In this document: positions 17,774 to 26,542 of the stretch, piece after piece | Position numbering within the stretch: position 1 is the first letter of the stretch | Layout: each line of letters opens with the position of its first letter | Source of the DNA: Alphaproteobacteria bacterium | Lineage (GTDB): Bacteria > Pseudomonadota > Alphaproteobacteria > Micropepsales > Micropepsaceae | Assembly: GCA_947473475.1 (NCBI GenBank) | Contig: CANJBZ010000005.1 | Coordinates: forward strand, 62,001-126,000 | DNA: 64,000 bases | Direction of reading: 5' to 3' | Translations under genes and position numbers: made by a program | Notes under the pieces: generated by a model | The model's input: the letters and a program-made list of their open reading frames with translations, nothing else | Told to the model about the DNA's origin: nothing | Database searches by the model: none

Positions 17774-19069
17774 TCACCTGTTCGCGAAAGGGTCGCGGAC
17801 GAGAATGGTGTCTTCGCGCTCTGGGCTGGTGGACAGCAAGGCCACTGGGGCGCCGATCAGTTCTTCCACGCGACGCACATACTTCACCGCCTGGGCCGGC
17901 AATTCTGCCCAGCTTCGTGCGCCCCTGGTGGATTCCTTCCAGCCGTCCATGACTTCGAAAATCGGCACGCAGCGCGCCTGCTCTGTCGCATCGGCGGGCA
18001 GATGGTCGATCTCGCAACCGTCGAGCCGGTAGCCCACGCACAGTTTCACTTCGTCGAAGCCGTCCAGCACGTCTAGCTTCGTCAGCGCGATACCATCGAT
18101 GCCGCCCGTAATCACGGTCTGGCGCACCAAGACTGCATCGAACCAGCCGCAGCGGCGCTTGCGTCCCGTGACCGTGCCGAATTCGGCGCCGATTTTTCCG
18201 ATGCGCTCGCCGGTTTCGTCGGTCAGTTCGGTGGGGAAGGGGCCTTCGCCGACGCGCGTCGTATAGGCTTTGGCGATGCCGAGCACATAGCCGATGTCCC
18301 GTGGACCGATGCCCGATCCTGCGGCGGCTTGTCCGGCGACCGTGTTGGACGACGTGACGTACGGATAGGTGCCGTGGTCGATGTCGAGCAGCACCGCTTG
18401 CGCGCCTTCGAACAGGATGCGCTTGCCTTCGCGGCGCACTTGGTCGAGCCGCCGCCAGGCGCAGCCCGCAAATGGAAGAACCTTCGGCGCAATCTCTTTC
18501 AGCGATTCGAGCAGCGCGCCGCCATCGATCTCCGGCAGGTTGCTGCCCCGGCGCAGCGTGTTGTGGTGCGCGAGCAACCGGTCGATCTTTTTGGGCAGGC
18601 CTGCGAAATCCTTCAGGTCCACAACCCGCAAGGCGCGGCGGCCGACCTTGTCTTCGTAAGCCGGACCGATGCCCCGTTTCGTGGTGCCGAGCGCCTGCAC
18701 GCTGTTGGAGGATTCGCGCGCCACATCCAATTCGCGATGCAACGGAAGAATCAGCGCGGCGTTTTCTGCCAGCACCAAACTGTCCGGCGTGATGCGAACA
18801 CCCTGCGCCTGAACGCGCGCAATCTCGTCCAGAAATGCCCAGGGGTCGACGACGACGCCATTGCCGATAATCGCAAGCTTGCCGGGGCGCACTACGCCCG
18901 ACGGCAGAAGCGATAGTTTGTAGGTCACCCCGTCAATGACGAGCGTGTGGCCCGCATTGTGGCCGCCTTGGAAGCGCACCACGACATCGGCGCGGGCAGA
19001 CAACCAATCGACAATCTTACCTTTGCCTTCGTCGCCCCACTGAGCGCCGATTACCGCAACATTAGCCAT
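17774..19069 (-). CDS. purA: Adenylosuccinate synthetase PurA
   Basis: A 431-residue enzyme that makes adenylosuccinate from IMP, aspartate and GTP, the first step from IMP to AMP. The N-terminal [14 protein letters not shown] loop and GGHNAGHT are diagnostic. [27 protein letters not shown] and the aspartate/GTP-site residues near TKLDVLDG are also present. Length is normal. It converges with thiD, 6 bases apart, and its upstream region separates it from serA on the same strand. Confidence 0.97.
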   Translation of the reverse strand: MANVAVIGAQWGDEGKGKIVDWLSARADVVVRFQGGHNAGHTLVIDGVTYKLSLLPSGVVRPGKLAIIGNGVVVDPWAFLDEIARVQAQGVRITPDSLVLAENAALILPLHRELDVARESSNSVQALGTTKRGIGPAYEDKVGRRALRVVDLKDFAGLPKKIDRLLAHHNTLRRGSNLPEIDGGALLESLKEIAPKVLPFAGCAWRRLDQVRREGKRILFEGAQAVLLDIDHGTYPYVTSSNTVAGQAAAGSGIGPRDIGYVLGIAKAYTTRVGEGPFPTELTDETGERIGKIGAEFGTVTGRKRRCGWFDAVLVRQTVITGGIDGIALTKLDVLDGFDEVKLCVGYRLDGCEIDHLPADATEQARCVPIFEVMDGWKESTRGARSWAELPAQAVKYVRRVEELIGAPVALLSTSPEREDTILVRDPFANR

Positions 19070-19129
19070 AAGTGCTTGCTCGAAATTTTGCGCGCGAACC
19101 TACCCTTTTCGCTGCCCAAAGGGAATCAG

Positions 19130-19330
19130 CATAGGGACCCGCCGCGCATAGGATTCACATGCCGGTCCCACCTCAAGCGGCAGAAATCGCTCTTCCCGGC
19201 GCGTCTGCCACTAGAACCCTGGCCACCGGCCGGCTTTCCAGCCGTCCGGCTCACCCAAATGGCCGCCACTGCCCACGACCCGACCCACACGAACCACTCA
19301 AGTCCGATCGCAGCCAGCGGCGGTATGGCT
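19130..19330 (-). pseudogene. Possible remnant of an isoprenylcysteine methyltransferase-like membrane protein
   Basis: In the gap between serA and purA, minus strand, an open stretch without a start reads AAIGLEWFVWVGSW then AVAAIWVSRTAGKPAG. That hydrophobic WF-x-W...SW-x-x-A...W-x-x-RT pattern resembles the N-terminus of ICMT-family methyltransferases. The similarity ends within 40 residues and the stop comes at about 19126. No catalytic part exists. It is either a decayed fragment or chance; confidence is low. Confidence 0.3.
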
Positions 19331-20908
19331 TCAGAACGCGAGCGCGCGCGCTTGCTTAACCCACGGGAGGGCACGGATTTCCTGCAGGACCGCATCGGGA
19401 ACGCGTTCGTCCACCTGCACCACGCAAATCGCCTCTGCGCCCCGTCCGGCGCGGCCGAGATTGAAATTGGCGATGTTCACGCCGGCATTGCCGAGCAGCG
19501 AGCCAAGCCGGCCGATGAAGCCGGGCTTATCCTCATTGGTGATGTAGAGCATGTGGGGTGCGAACTCCGCATCCATATCGATGCCCTTGATCTGAATGAG
19601 ACGCGGGTGGTTGTTCGAGAACACCGTGCCTGCCACGCTGCGCGTCATTTCCGGCGTCGTGATTGAGAGCTTGATATAGCCTTCATACGCGCCTTGCTGA
19701 TCGCGGCGCACTTCGGAAATGCGGATGCCGCGTTCCTTGGCGACGATCGGCGCGTTGACCATGTTCACTTCCGACAGCGCCGGCTTCAGCAGGCCGCAAA
19801 TGGCGGCTTGCGTCAGCGCGCGCGTGTTCAGCATCGAGGCGGTACCCTCAAAGACGATCTCGACCGAGGTGATGCTTGTCTCGGTAAGCTGACCGGCGAA
19901 GGTGCCGAGGTTTTGCGCGAGCGTGATCCACGGCCGCACCCTCTGCGCTTCATCGCCGGAGATGGACGGCATGTTCAGCGCGTTGGTGACGGCGCCGGTG
20001 AGCAGAAAATCGGAAATCTGCTCAGCCACCTGCAGCGCCACATTTTCCTGGGCTTCCGTGGTGGAAGCGCCAAGATGCGGCGTGCAGACCACCTTTTCGT
20101 TGCCGAACAGCGGATTGGATTTGGCGGGTTCTTCTTCGAACACGTCAAAGGCCGCGCCTGCGAGTTGTCCCGTATCGAGCGCGGTTTTCACCGCGGCTTC
20201 GTCCACCAGACCGCCGCGGGCGCAATTGATGATGCGCGCGCCGCGCTTCATGCGGGCGATGGCTTCAGCCGAAATGATGTTGCGCGTCTCAGGCGTCAGC
20301 GGCGTGTGCAGCGAAATGAAATCGGCGCGCGGCAGCAGTTCGTTCAGCTCAACCTTTTCGATGCCGAGATCGGCGGCGCGTTCCGGCGACAAATACGGAT
20401 CGAACGCGATGACGCGCATTTTGAGCGCCTTGGCGCGGTCGGCGACGATCGAGCCGATATTGCCGCAGCCGATCAGGCCGAACACTTTGCCCGTCAGCTC
20501 CACGCCCATAAAGCGGTTCTTTTCCCACTTGCCCGCCTGTGTGGAGGCGTTGGCGGCCGGAATATCGCGGGCCAGCGCCATCATCAGGGCAATGGCATGT
20601 TCGGCGGTGGTGATGGAATTGCCGAACGGGGTGTTCATCACAATGATGCCGGTGGCGGTGGCGGCTGGAATATCGACATTGTCGACGCCAATGCCGGCGC
20701 GGCCAATGACTTTCAGTTTCTTCGCCGCGCGAAGAACCTCGGCGGTGACCTTGGTCGCCGAACGGATGGCAAGGCCGTCATAGTCGCCGATGATGCGAAT
20801 CAGTTCGTCCTTGGTCAGGCCGGTTTTGACGTCAGCTTCGACGCCACGGTCTTTGAAGATGGCGACGGCGGCCGGGGACAATTGGTCGGAAATCAGAACC
20901 TTGGGCAT
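19331..20908 (-). CDS. serA: D-3-phosphoglycerate dehydrogenase SerA, long form
   Basis: A 525-residue enzyme that oxidises 3-phosphoglycerate, the first step of serine synthesis. It has the N-terminal substrate domain (MPKVLISDQLSP), the NAD-binding GLIGCGNIGSIVADRAKALKM near 145, catalytic Arg and Glu regions (NCARGGLVDE), the HLGAST motif, an intervening domain from about 315, and a C-terminal ACT-type regulatory domain. ATG 20908 is chosen because GGAGAT precedes it and the family starts MPKVL; upstream codons to 20965 are spurious. It lies 77 bases after serC and is probably co-transcribed with it. Confidence 0.97.
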   Translation of the reverse strand: MPKVLISDQLSPAAVAIFKDRGVEADVKTGLTKDELIRIIGDYDGLAIRSATKVTAEVLRAAKKLKVIGRAGIGVDNVDIPAATATGIIVMNTPFGNSITTAEHAIALMMALARDIPAANASTQAGKWEKNRFMGVELTGKVFGLIGCGNIGSIVADRAKALKMRVIAFDPYLSPERAADLGIEKVELNELLPRADFISLHTPLTPETRNIISAEAIARMKRGARIINCARGGLVDEAAVKTALDTGQLAGAAFDVFEEEPAKSNPLFGNEKVVCTPHLGASTTEAQENVALQVAEQISDFLLTGAVTNALNMPSISGDEAQRVRPWITLAQNLGTFAGQLTETSITSVEIVFEGTASMLNTRALTQAAICGLLKPALSEVNMVNAPIVAKERGIRISEVRRDQQGAYEGYIKLSITTPEMTRSVAGTVFSNNHPRLIQIKGIDMDAEFAPHMLYITNEDKPGFIGRLGSLLGNAGVNIANFNLGRAGRGAEAICVVQVDERVPDAVLQEIRALPWVKQARALAF

Positions 20909-20985
20909 GTGTATCTCCATGGGGATGGGCGACAGCTTCCCCCCGTTGAGAGGGAAGCGCGCCAAACGCTGGACGGGATAAATCG

Positions 20986-22143
20986 TTAAGCGGCTTTGAC
21001 CTGTGCGAAGGCCCAGTCGAGCCAGGGCGTCAGCGCTTCCAGATCGGAAGTCTCAACCGTCGCACCGCACCAGATGCGTAATCCCGGCGGGGCCGCGCGA
21101 TAGCCGCCGATGTCCAGCGCAACGCCTTCTTTGTCCAGCAGGCTCGCGATCTTCGATGCGGCCGCGGCTTGCGCGTCTTTCGGCAGAGCGGTGAACCAGG
21201 GATCGACGACCTTGATGCACACGCTCGTGTTGGAACGGATGCTCGCGTCGCCGGCCAGGAAATCCACCCAGTCGGTTTGCGCGGCCCAATTGGCCAGCAC
21301 GGCGAGATTTTTATCGGCGCGCGCCATCAAACCGGACAAGCCACCGACCGACTCGGCCCATTTCAGCGCGTCGATATAATCTTCAACGCACAGCATGGAC
21401 GGGGTGTTGATGGTGTCGCCTTCGAAGATGCCTTCGACGATCTTGCCGTCCTTGGTCATGCGCGAAGTCTTCGGCATAGGCCAAGCGGGATTGTACGATT
21501 CCAGACGGGCAACCGCGCGCGGGGACAGGATCAGCATGCCGTGGCCGCCTTCGCCGCCCAGCACTTTCTGCCAGGAGAAGGTGACGACATCGAGCTTGCT
21601 CCACGGCAGATCCATCGCGAATGCGGCGGAGGTCGCGTCGCAGATGGTGAGGCCTTCGCGGTTGTCCGCGATCCAATCGCCGTTGGGTACGCGCACGCCC
21701 GAGGTCGTGCCGTTCCACAGGAAGACGATATCGTGCGTGGGATCGGTCTGGTTCAGATCGGGAAGCACGCCATAGGGCGCTTTCAGGATCCGCGTATCTT
21801 TCAGCTTCAACTGTTTGGCGACGTCCGTCACCCAGTCTTCACCGAAGCTTTCCCAGGCGAGCACATCGACGGGCTTTGGTCCCAACAGCGACCACAGCGC
21901 CATTTCCACGGCGCCGGTGTCCGAGCCAGCCACAATGCCGATGCGGTAATCGGCGGGCACGCGCAGCACGCTGCGGGTGCGGTCGATGGCTTCTTTCAGC
22001 TTGGCTTTGCCCGGTTTGGAGCGATGCGAGCGTCCAAGGCAGGCGTCTTTGAGAGCTTCAGGAGTCCAACCCGGGCGCTTGGCGCAGGGTCCGGACGAAA
22101 AAAAAGGCCGTGCAGGGCGCACAGCGGGAACGGTACCTGTCAT
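20986..22143 (-). CDS. serC: Phosphoserine aminotransferase SerC
   Basis: A 385-residue class V PLP enzyme that converts 3-phosphohydroxypyruvate to phosphoserine. It is of the alphaproteobacterial type: [14 protein letters not shown] opening, [19 protein letters not shown], the [14 protein letters not shown] segment and the PLP lysine in [14 protein letters not shown]. serC-serA forms an apparent operon, so the first two steps of serine synthesis are encoded together. The leader contains a hairpin close to the start codon; see the separate entry. Confidence 0.97.
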   Translation of the reverse strand: MTGTVPAVRPARPFFSSGPCAKRPGWTPEALKDACLGRSHRSKPGKAKLKEAIDRTRSVLRVPADYRIGIVAGSDTGAVEMALWSLLGPKPVDVLAWESFGEDWVTDVAKQLKLKDTRILKAPYGVLPDLNQTDPTHDIVFLWNGTTSGVRVPNGDWIADNREGLTICDATSAAFAMDLPWSKLDVVTFSWQKVLGGEGGHGMLILSPRAVARLESYNPAWPMPKTSRMTKDGKIVEGIFEGDTINTPSMLCVEDYIDALKWAESVGGLSGLMARADKNLAVLANWAAQTDWVDFLAGDASIRSNTSVCIKVVDPWFTALPKDAQAAAASKIASLLDKEGVALDIGGYRAAPPGLRIWCGATVETSDLEALTPWLDWAFAQVKAA

Positions 22144-22167
22144 CGTTCATTCCTTCCAGAATGATGG

Positions 22168-22226
22168 CGCTCCGTTGGGGGAGCGTGGCCCGCGGGCGAT
22201 GTACCGATTCACCAGCCCCACGTCAA
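22168..22226 (-). promoter_or_regulatory. serC promoter and leader hairpin (candidate serC motif)
   Basis: On the minus strand TTGACG (22226-22221) and TACATC (22203-22198) are spaced by 17 bases, a plausible sigma-70 promoter. The short leader then contains a hairpin, CGCTCC/GGAGCG with a 6-base loop (22168-22185), followed by GGAAGGA near the ATG. A conserved RNA called the serC motif is known upstream of serC in alphaproteobacteria. Whether this leader fits its consensus I cannot verify here. Confidence 0.45.
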
Positions 22227-22294
22227 TTGCGGCAAAAGCTCACCGGGACAGTTTGGAAACTTGCCGTTTCCTTAGGATTGCGGAAACTAAGTGT

Positions 22295-22603
22295 ATGAAC
22301 GATTTCGCCGCCGTCGATGCCGTTTTGTATCCATGGGCCGAGGCTCGTGGGCTGCACGTCTATACGGGGCACCGCCAGAACGTCGTGCGCTCGGTGACCA
22401 TCTATGTGTGGATCGGCACCCATCACGATTCCACGGGGCACATCTGGCTCGACCCGCCGAACGAGTTGGGGCTGATCGGCTTGCACGCGGCCCACCGCGA
22501 TTTCCACATCAACGAAGCGGTGCCGGCGAGCGGTCTTACCGTGGCCCTCGACCGCCTCTGCGACCGCCTGGCCGAACACAAACATCTGGTCGATGCGGAA
22601 TAA
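22295..22603 (+). CDS. Hypothetical protein, 102 residues
   Basis: I do not recognise this small, probably cytosolic protein. It runs from MNDFAAVDAVLYPWAEARG to a charged helix (LCDRLAEHKHLVDAE). The middle contains TIYVWIGTHHDSTGHIWL and several His/Trp residues. No signal peptide or TM helix is seen. It is divergent from serC; the 151-base gap between them must hold both promoters. Codon use resembles its neighbours. Upstream in-frame extension into serC is ignored. Confidence 0.65.
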   Translation: MNDFAAVDAVLYPWAEARGLHVYTGHRQNVVRSVTIYVWIGTHHDSTGHIWLDPPNELGLIGLHAAHRDFHINEAVPASGLTVALDRLCDRLAEHKHLVDAE

Positions 22604-22804
22604 GGGCTTCTCCGGCGGCGCGATCTGTCGGCACAAACACGGCGAAAACTACCCGTAGCAAAATTCGCCTTTGGCGGCAGAAACGGAGATGAGCTTACAG
22701 GCTCAGAATTAACTCCCTATTACGGCCACAAATCCCGGTGCGCTTGGAAGTCCGTTTATGACCCATAGCGGTCGTGTCCCCGTGCGTGGTGCAGCCGGGC
22801 AATT

Positions 22805-22929
22805 CATCACTGTCGACAGCTATCGAACTTGAAAGGCACTGCTACAACTGCCTGCGCTCGTCCGATGATTTCCGTGAAGGCGTCCGCGCCTTCCAGGAAA
22901 AACGCCCGCCACAATTCCGTGGCGCCTGA
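22805..22929 (+). pseudogene. C-terminal remnant of an enoyl-CoA hydratase
   Basis: Frame +1 reads AIELERHCYN, then SSDDFREGVRAFQEKRPP and QFRGA before TGA 22927-22929. This is the typical end of crotonase-fold enoyl-CoA hydratases (SEDFREGVRAFLEKR-PP-F-G). No start codon or upstream hydratase sequence exists, so only the last 40 residues survive. The rest of the 22604-22955 gap contains nothing I recognise. Confidence 0.7.
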
Positions 22930-22955
22930 CGGAACTTCACTCCGGCTGCGGCGAT

Positions 22956-23342
22956 TTACCCGGCGGCCAGCTCGTACCGCTCGATGACGCTTGGGTGCGT
23001 GAGCTTTGCGTGCAGCGTGAGCAAGATGAGGCGCGCGTCCAAGCCATGCCCTGCTTCGATCGCGCCGGCGATGCGCGCTTCTACCGCGTCGATCAGTTCG
23101 ATGTCGTTGTTTTCGAGAAAAGCGCGCGGCCCCATAATGCAATAACCGAGCAGCTCCGCCGCCGCAGCCAAGTCCCGGCCGCCGGTCAGCGTCTCGCCAC
23201 CCCTCGCCTCCTTCAGCTGCTTCAGCGTTGTGAGCTTTACCGCTTCGGGAACGATGCGAGGGTGCAAGCCCACGGCGCGCACTGCGTCGTCCAAAAGCTG
23301 CATCTCACGAGAGCGGCCGAAGAGTCCGAATATGCCGAACAT
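22956..23342 (-). CDS. Hypothetical protein, 128 residues
   Basis: I do not recognise a family. The protein starts MFGIFGLFGRSREMQLLDDAVRA and is mostly helical, with AAAELLGYCIMGPRAFLEN and a C-terminal ARLILLTLHAKLTHPSVIERYEL. The opening resembles small helical proteins of unknown function in alphaproteobacteria, but I cannot name one. No signal peptide or clear TM segment is present. It lies just downstream of the ABC-F gene on the same strand, 36 bases from the ABC-F stop, and may be its operon partner. Confidence 0.7.
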   Translation of the reverse strand: MFGIFGLFGRSREMQLLDDAVRAVGLHPRIVPEAVKLTTLKQLKEARGGETLTGGRDLAAAAELLGYCIMGPRAFLENNDIELIDAVEARIAGAIEAGHGLDARLILLTLHAKLTHPSVIERYELAAG

Positions 23343-23378
23343 CGGTAAGGACTACCACCGCCGGATGATCACAGGAAG

Positions 23379-24989
23379 CTAAGCGGCGCGGGTCGGCTTC
23401 TTGGCTTCGCGGCGAGTCGGCGTGTTGTCTCCCGAGAGCAGAAAACGGCGGTAATCGTCGAGGTCGCCGTCGAACGGCTCCACGCGGCCGCCGGCAACGA
23501 GCAGGAAACGGTCGGCGGTCGCTTCCAGCAAGCGCCGGTCATGGCTGACCAGGATCACGGCCCCCTCGAAATTGTTCAGCGCATTGAGCAGTTCGCCACG
23601 CGCGTCGATGTCGAGATGGTTTGTCGGCTCGTCCAGGATGAGCATATTGGGCTTGTCCAGCGTGGCCAGCGCGAGCATCAGGCGTGCGCGTTCGCCGCCC
23701 GACAGATTGGCGACTTTCGTCGTCGCCTTATCGGAGGAAAAGCCAAAGCCGCCCAACTGCGCGCGTACCTGCTCCATGCGCAGCGTGCGGCGCAGATGCG
23801 ACAAGGTCTCGATGGGCGTCAGCGCGCCATCCAATTCCTCCAACTGATGCTGGGCGAAATAGCCGGGCACCCATTTGCGCGCCCGCACAAGTTCGCCATC
23901 CATCAGAGGAAGCTTGTCGGCAAGCAATTTGGCCAACGTCGATTTGCCATTGCCGTTCTTACCCAGCAGCGCGATGCGGTCGTCCGGGTCGAAGCGCATG
24001 GACATGCGCGTCAGGATGGGTTTGCCAGCTTCGTATCCGACCGAAGCATTGTGCATGGTGATGAGTGGCGGGCTCGCTTCCTGGGGCTTTGGAATCCGGA
24101 TCGGCGCCACATGCTCGTCGACCGGAAGCTCGATCGTCTGCATCTTGGCCAGCATCTTCATGCGGCTTTGGGCTTGACGCGCTTTCGAAGCCTTGGCTTT
24201 GAAGCGGTCCACAAAGGCCTGCATATGTTCGCGCGCGGCTTCCTGTTTTTTGGCGAATGCCACATCGAGCGCCCGCTTGGCCGTGCGCGTCGCGACGAAT
24301 GTGTCGTAGCCGCCGGTGTAAAGCGTGAGCTTGCCGTGTTCGAGATGCAGAATGAATTCGGCCGCGCTGTTCAGCAGGTCGCGATCATGGCTGACGATCA
24401 GCACCGTGCCCCGATAGCGGCGCAGGAAATCCTCAAGCCACAGCACGCCTTCGAGATCGAGGTAATTGGTGGGCTCGTCCAGCAGCAGAAGGTCCGGGCT
24501 GGCGAACAGAATCGCCGCCAATGCCACGCGCATCCGCCAACCGCCGGAAAATTCCGAACACGGACGCAATTGTTCTTCGGCGGAAAATCCCAAGCCCGCC
24601 AGAATTGCGGCAGCGCGCGCCGGCGCCGAATAGGCATCGATGTCGGAAAGCCGGGTGTAAATATCCCCCAGCGCATGCGGCTCGGCTTCGGTCTCTGCCG
24701 CGAGCAATAAAGCATGCCGCTCGTGATCCGCTGCCAGGACGGTGTCGAGCAGGCTGTCGGAACCGCCCGGCGCTTCCTGCGCCACCGCACCGATCTTCCA
24801 TTCCCGCGGCCACGACACATCGCCTCCGTCGGGCGTGAGCTGACCCAGAATCGCCTTCAGCAGCGTGGATTTGCCCGCGCCATTGCGGCCAACCAGGCCA
24901 ATGCGCCGCCCCGCCGGCACATTGGCCGTCGCCCCGGCAATGATGTCTCGCCCGGCGATGCGGACCGTGACGTTATCGAAACTCAACAT
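23379..24989 (-). CDS. ABC-F family ATP-binding protein
   Basis: A 536-residue soluble protein with two ABC ATPase domains and no TM segments. Walker A motifs are GRNGAGKST and GKNGNGKST. Signatures are FSGGWRMR and LSGGERAR, with LLLDEPTNYLD and LILDEPTNHLD Walker B segments. The linker between domains (about 240-310) is a charged helical pair with QEAAREHMQAFVDRFKAKA. ABC-F proteins act at the ribosomal E site or in translation quality control. It most resembles the YheS/Uup type; the exact role is unknown. ATG 24989 is the family start; an upstream extension to 25151 is not supported. Confidence 0.93.
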   Translation of the reverse strand: MLSFDNVTVRIAGRDIIAGATANVPAGRRIGLVGRNGAGKSTLLKAILGQLTPDGGDVSWPREWKIGAVAQEAPGGSDSLLDTVLAADHERHALLLAAETEAEPHALGDIYTRLSDIDAYSAPARAAAILAGLGFSAEEQLRPCSEFSGGWRMRVALAAILFASPDLLLLDEPTNYLDLEGVLWLEDFLRRYRGTVLIVSHDRDLLNSAAEFILHLEHGKLTLYTGGYDTFVATRTAKRALDVAFAKKQEAAREHMQAFVDRFKAKASKARQAQSRMKMLAKMQTIELPVDEHVAPIRIPKPQEASPPLITMHNASVGYEAGKPILTRMSMRFDPDDRIALLGKNGNGKSTLAKLLADKLPLMDGELVRARKWVPGYFAQHQLEELDGALTPIETLSHLRRTLRMEQVRAQLGGFGFSSDKATTKVANLSGGERARLMLALATLDKPNMLILDEPTNHLDIDARGELLNALNNFEGAVILVSHDRRLLEATADRFLLVAGGRVEPFDGDLDDYRRFLLSGDNTPTRREAKKPTRAA

Positions 24990-25200
24990 ATTGGCTCGTG
25001 TCCAAAAGAGTATGCACCGCGTCGTTTTGCGATGTGAAAGATGTGCCGATGCCGGAAATGACCGGTGACAAAGACCGTCACCGCGTGTCCTGAGCCACAA
25101 ACCCTGTTTGGAACAAATGGCGCAGGGCGCAGTCCCTGCCCTACTCTGCACTGGATGTCCAGGACGCTTTGGAGCAGCGTTTGCGAGACTTAACGACCCA

Positions 25201-25313
25201 TTCCCTGCCTAACAGGGAAATAGCAGCGAATTTACCAATTCTACCGGAGCCTGAGATCAGGGAATCCAAATCCGGCTATCAGGGACGAAATTCTGCAGAA
25301 CAGCGAACCCTGA
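25201..25313. repeat. CAGGGAA-type interspersed repeat
   Basis: TTCCCTG (25201-25207) and CAGGGAA (25213-25219) form an inverted pair with a 5-base loop. CAGGGAA recurs at 25258-25264 and CAGGGA at 25280-25285, with CCCTG near 25309. The arrangement resembles a dispersed non-coding repeat of alphaproteobacterial genomes. The whole 24990-25345 gap holds no gene that I can support. Confidence 0.55.
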
Positions 25314-25345
25314 AATGCGGGGGGCATACGCCCATCAATGGCGAC

Positions 25346-25894
25346 CTAGCTGGATCCACGCGACAGGGGCAGCATCCGCTGCAAAACCTGATCGCGAACG
25401 ACGAAATAATGATAGAGGGCCGCAGCGACGTGCAGGGCGATCAAAGCCAGCATGGTGTACACGGCGACGACGTGGATATCGCCCATTTCATTACCGATCT
25501 TTGATCCTTCGCCCACCAGCCTCGGCAATGGAAGAATTCCGAACAGACTCGCATCCCACCCGCGGGAGGACGCATTCGCCCAGCCGAGAACCGGCGCTAC
25601 AAGCAGGAGCGCGTAGAGAGAGTGATGGGTCGCGTGTGAGGCCATTCGCTGCCACGTTGGCAGCGTTGTGAGGGCTGGCGCGGGATGGAATGCACGCCAT
25701 GCAATCCGGCAAAGCACCAGCAGAATGATGAGAGCGCCAAGAGATAAATGGAGGCCTATCCAAAACTCGACTTTGGTGCCCCGGTGAATTTCCGGCATAA
25801 TAAGACCGACGGTGAATTGTGCGGCTATAAGGGCGGCAACACCCCAATGAAGAGCCATCGAAACCGTGCCATAACGAGCGGGTTCAGAGTTCAT
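25346..25894 (-). CDS. Cytochrome b561 family protein
   Basis: A 182-residue four-helix membrane protein of the bacterial di-haem b561 type. Candidate haem ligands are H16 (ALHWGV), H49 (GLHLSLGALI), a His in the HATHHSLYALL helix, and His residues in GDIHVVAVYTMLALIALHVAAALYHYF. Such proteins move electrons between quinol and periplasmic partners; some act on superoxide. It lies 8 bases after a truncated efflux adaptor gene, downstream of a two-component system, so redox or metal stress is a reasonable guess. Confidence 0.88.
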   Translation of the reverse strand: MNSEPARYGTVSMALHWGVAALIAAQFTVGLIMPEIHRGTKVEFWIGLHLSLGALIILLVLCRIAWRAFHPAPALTTLPTWQRMASHATHHSLYALLLVAPVLGWANASSRGWDASLFGILPLPRLVGEGSKIGNEMGDIHVVAVYTMLALIALHVAAALYHYFVVRDQVLQRMLPLSRGSS

Positions 25895-25902
25895 GGTTTT
25901 TC

Positions 25903-26379
25903 CTATTCGTTTTCATCATGCAGAACCCACAGTTCGTGGCCGTCAATCTGCAATTGGAGGGTTGCGCGCTGCGCGGTTGCACGCAACGCCAATTCGGCCC
26001 GCTGCGCGTCGTAATATTGCCGCGACGCCGCGTTAGCACGGGAAAAGGCTGCCTCAGCAAGATCGGCATCGCGTTGCGCCGCGTCCTGAAGATCGCGGCT
26101 GAAGATCGTTCCGAGGCGCGTGCCTCGGGTAACATATTGTCCTTCCAGGGCAGATATGTCCGTCACCGTTCCTGAGAATGGCACGACCAAAACGAAGCGC
26201 GAGTCGCGCGCCGGCCCAACGGTTGCCGGAATCGCTGCGACGGGATGTTCTGTGACGGTCTGAACCGGAGCCGTGTCGATGCCGAGATTTCTCTGCTGTT
26301 CCCATGTAACCGGCACGGTCTTCGCCAATACGGGGGAGGCCGGGAACGCCAAGACAACTACCAAGCCTGGGATAAATCT
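25903..26379 (-). CDS. Truncated efflux RND periplasmic adaptor (CusB-like N-terminal part)
   Basis: A 158-residue protein matching only the first part of a metal-efflux membrane fusion protein. It has a signal peptide (FIPGLVVVLAFPASPVLA), the VTWEQQRNLGIDTAPV opening, half of the lipoyl-like domain (VVPFSGTVTDISALEGQYVTRGTRLGTIFS) and the descending coiled coil (LQDAAQRDADLAEAAF...). The family is about 400 residues. The second half of the barrel and the membrane-proximal domain are missing, and no RND pump or outer-membrane channel is nearby. GTG 26379 is chosen because GGGAGG precedes it and the signal peptide starts there. It may be non-functional or may have been repurposed. Confidence 0.75.
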   Translation of the reverse strand, partial: RFIPGLVVVLAFPASPVLAKTVPVTWEQQRNLGIDTAPVQTVTEHPVAAIPATVGPARDSRFVLVVPFSGTVTDISALEGQYVTRGTRLGTIFSRDLQDAAQRDADLAEAAFSRANAASRQYYDAQRAELALRATAQRATLQLQIDGHELWVLHDENE

Positions 26380-26542
26380 CACGGCAAGGCCCTCCCAAGG
26401 CGCGCATACGCAACTCTGCGCACGCCGCTGACGTCCCCTCGGTTCACTTTGAAAGATTTCATATCCGCGCATCCCGATTCGCCGATTGTCTCAACGCGAA
26501 GGGAAAGCTATCGGCGCTTTCTGAATGGCGCCTGTCATGCGC

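Noticed and set aside
19694-20989. Long plus-strand open frame of 431 codons opposite serA
   Set aside because: Antisense shadow caused by high GC. serA on the minus strand has all family motifs.
23541-24710. Long plus-strand open frame opposite the ABC-F gene
   Set aside because: Composition is Arg/Gln/His-rich and lacks any motif; shadow of the ABC-F gene.
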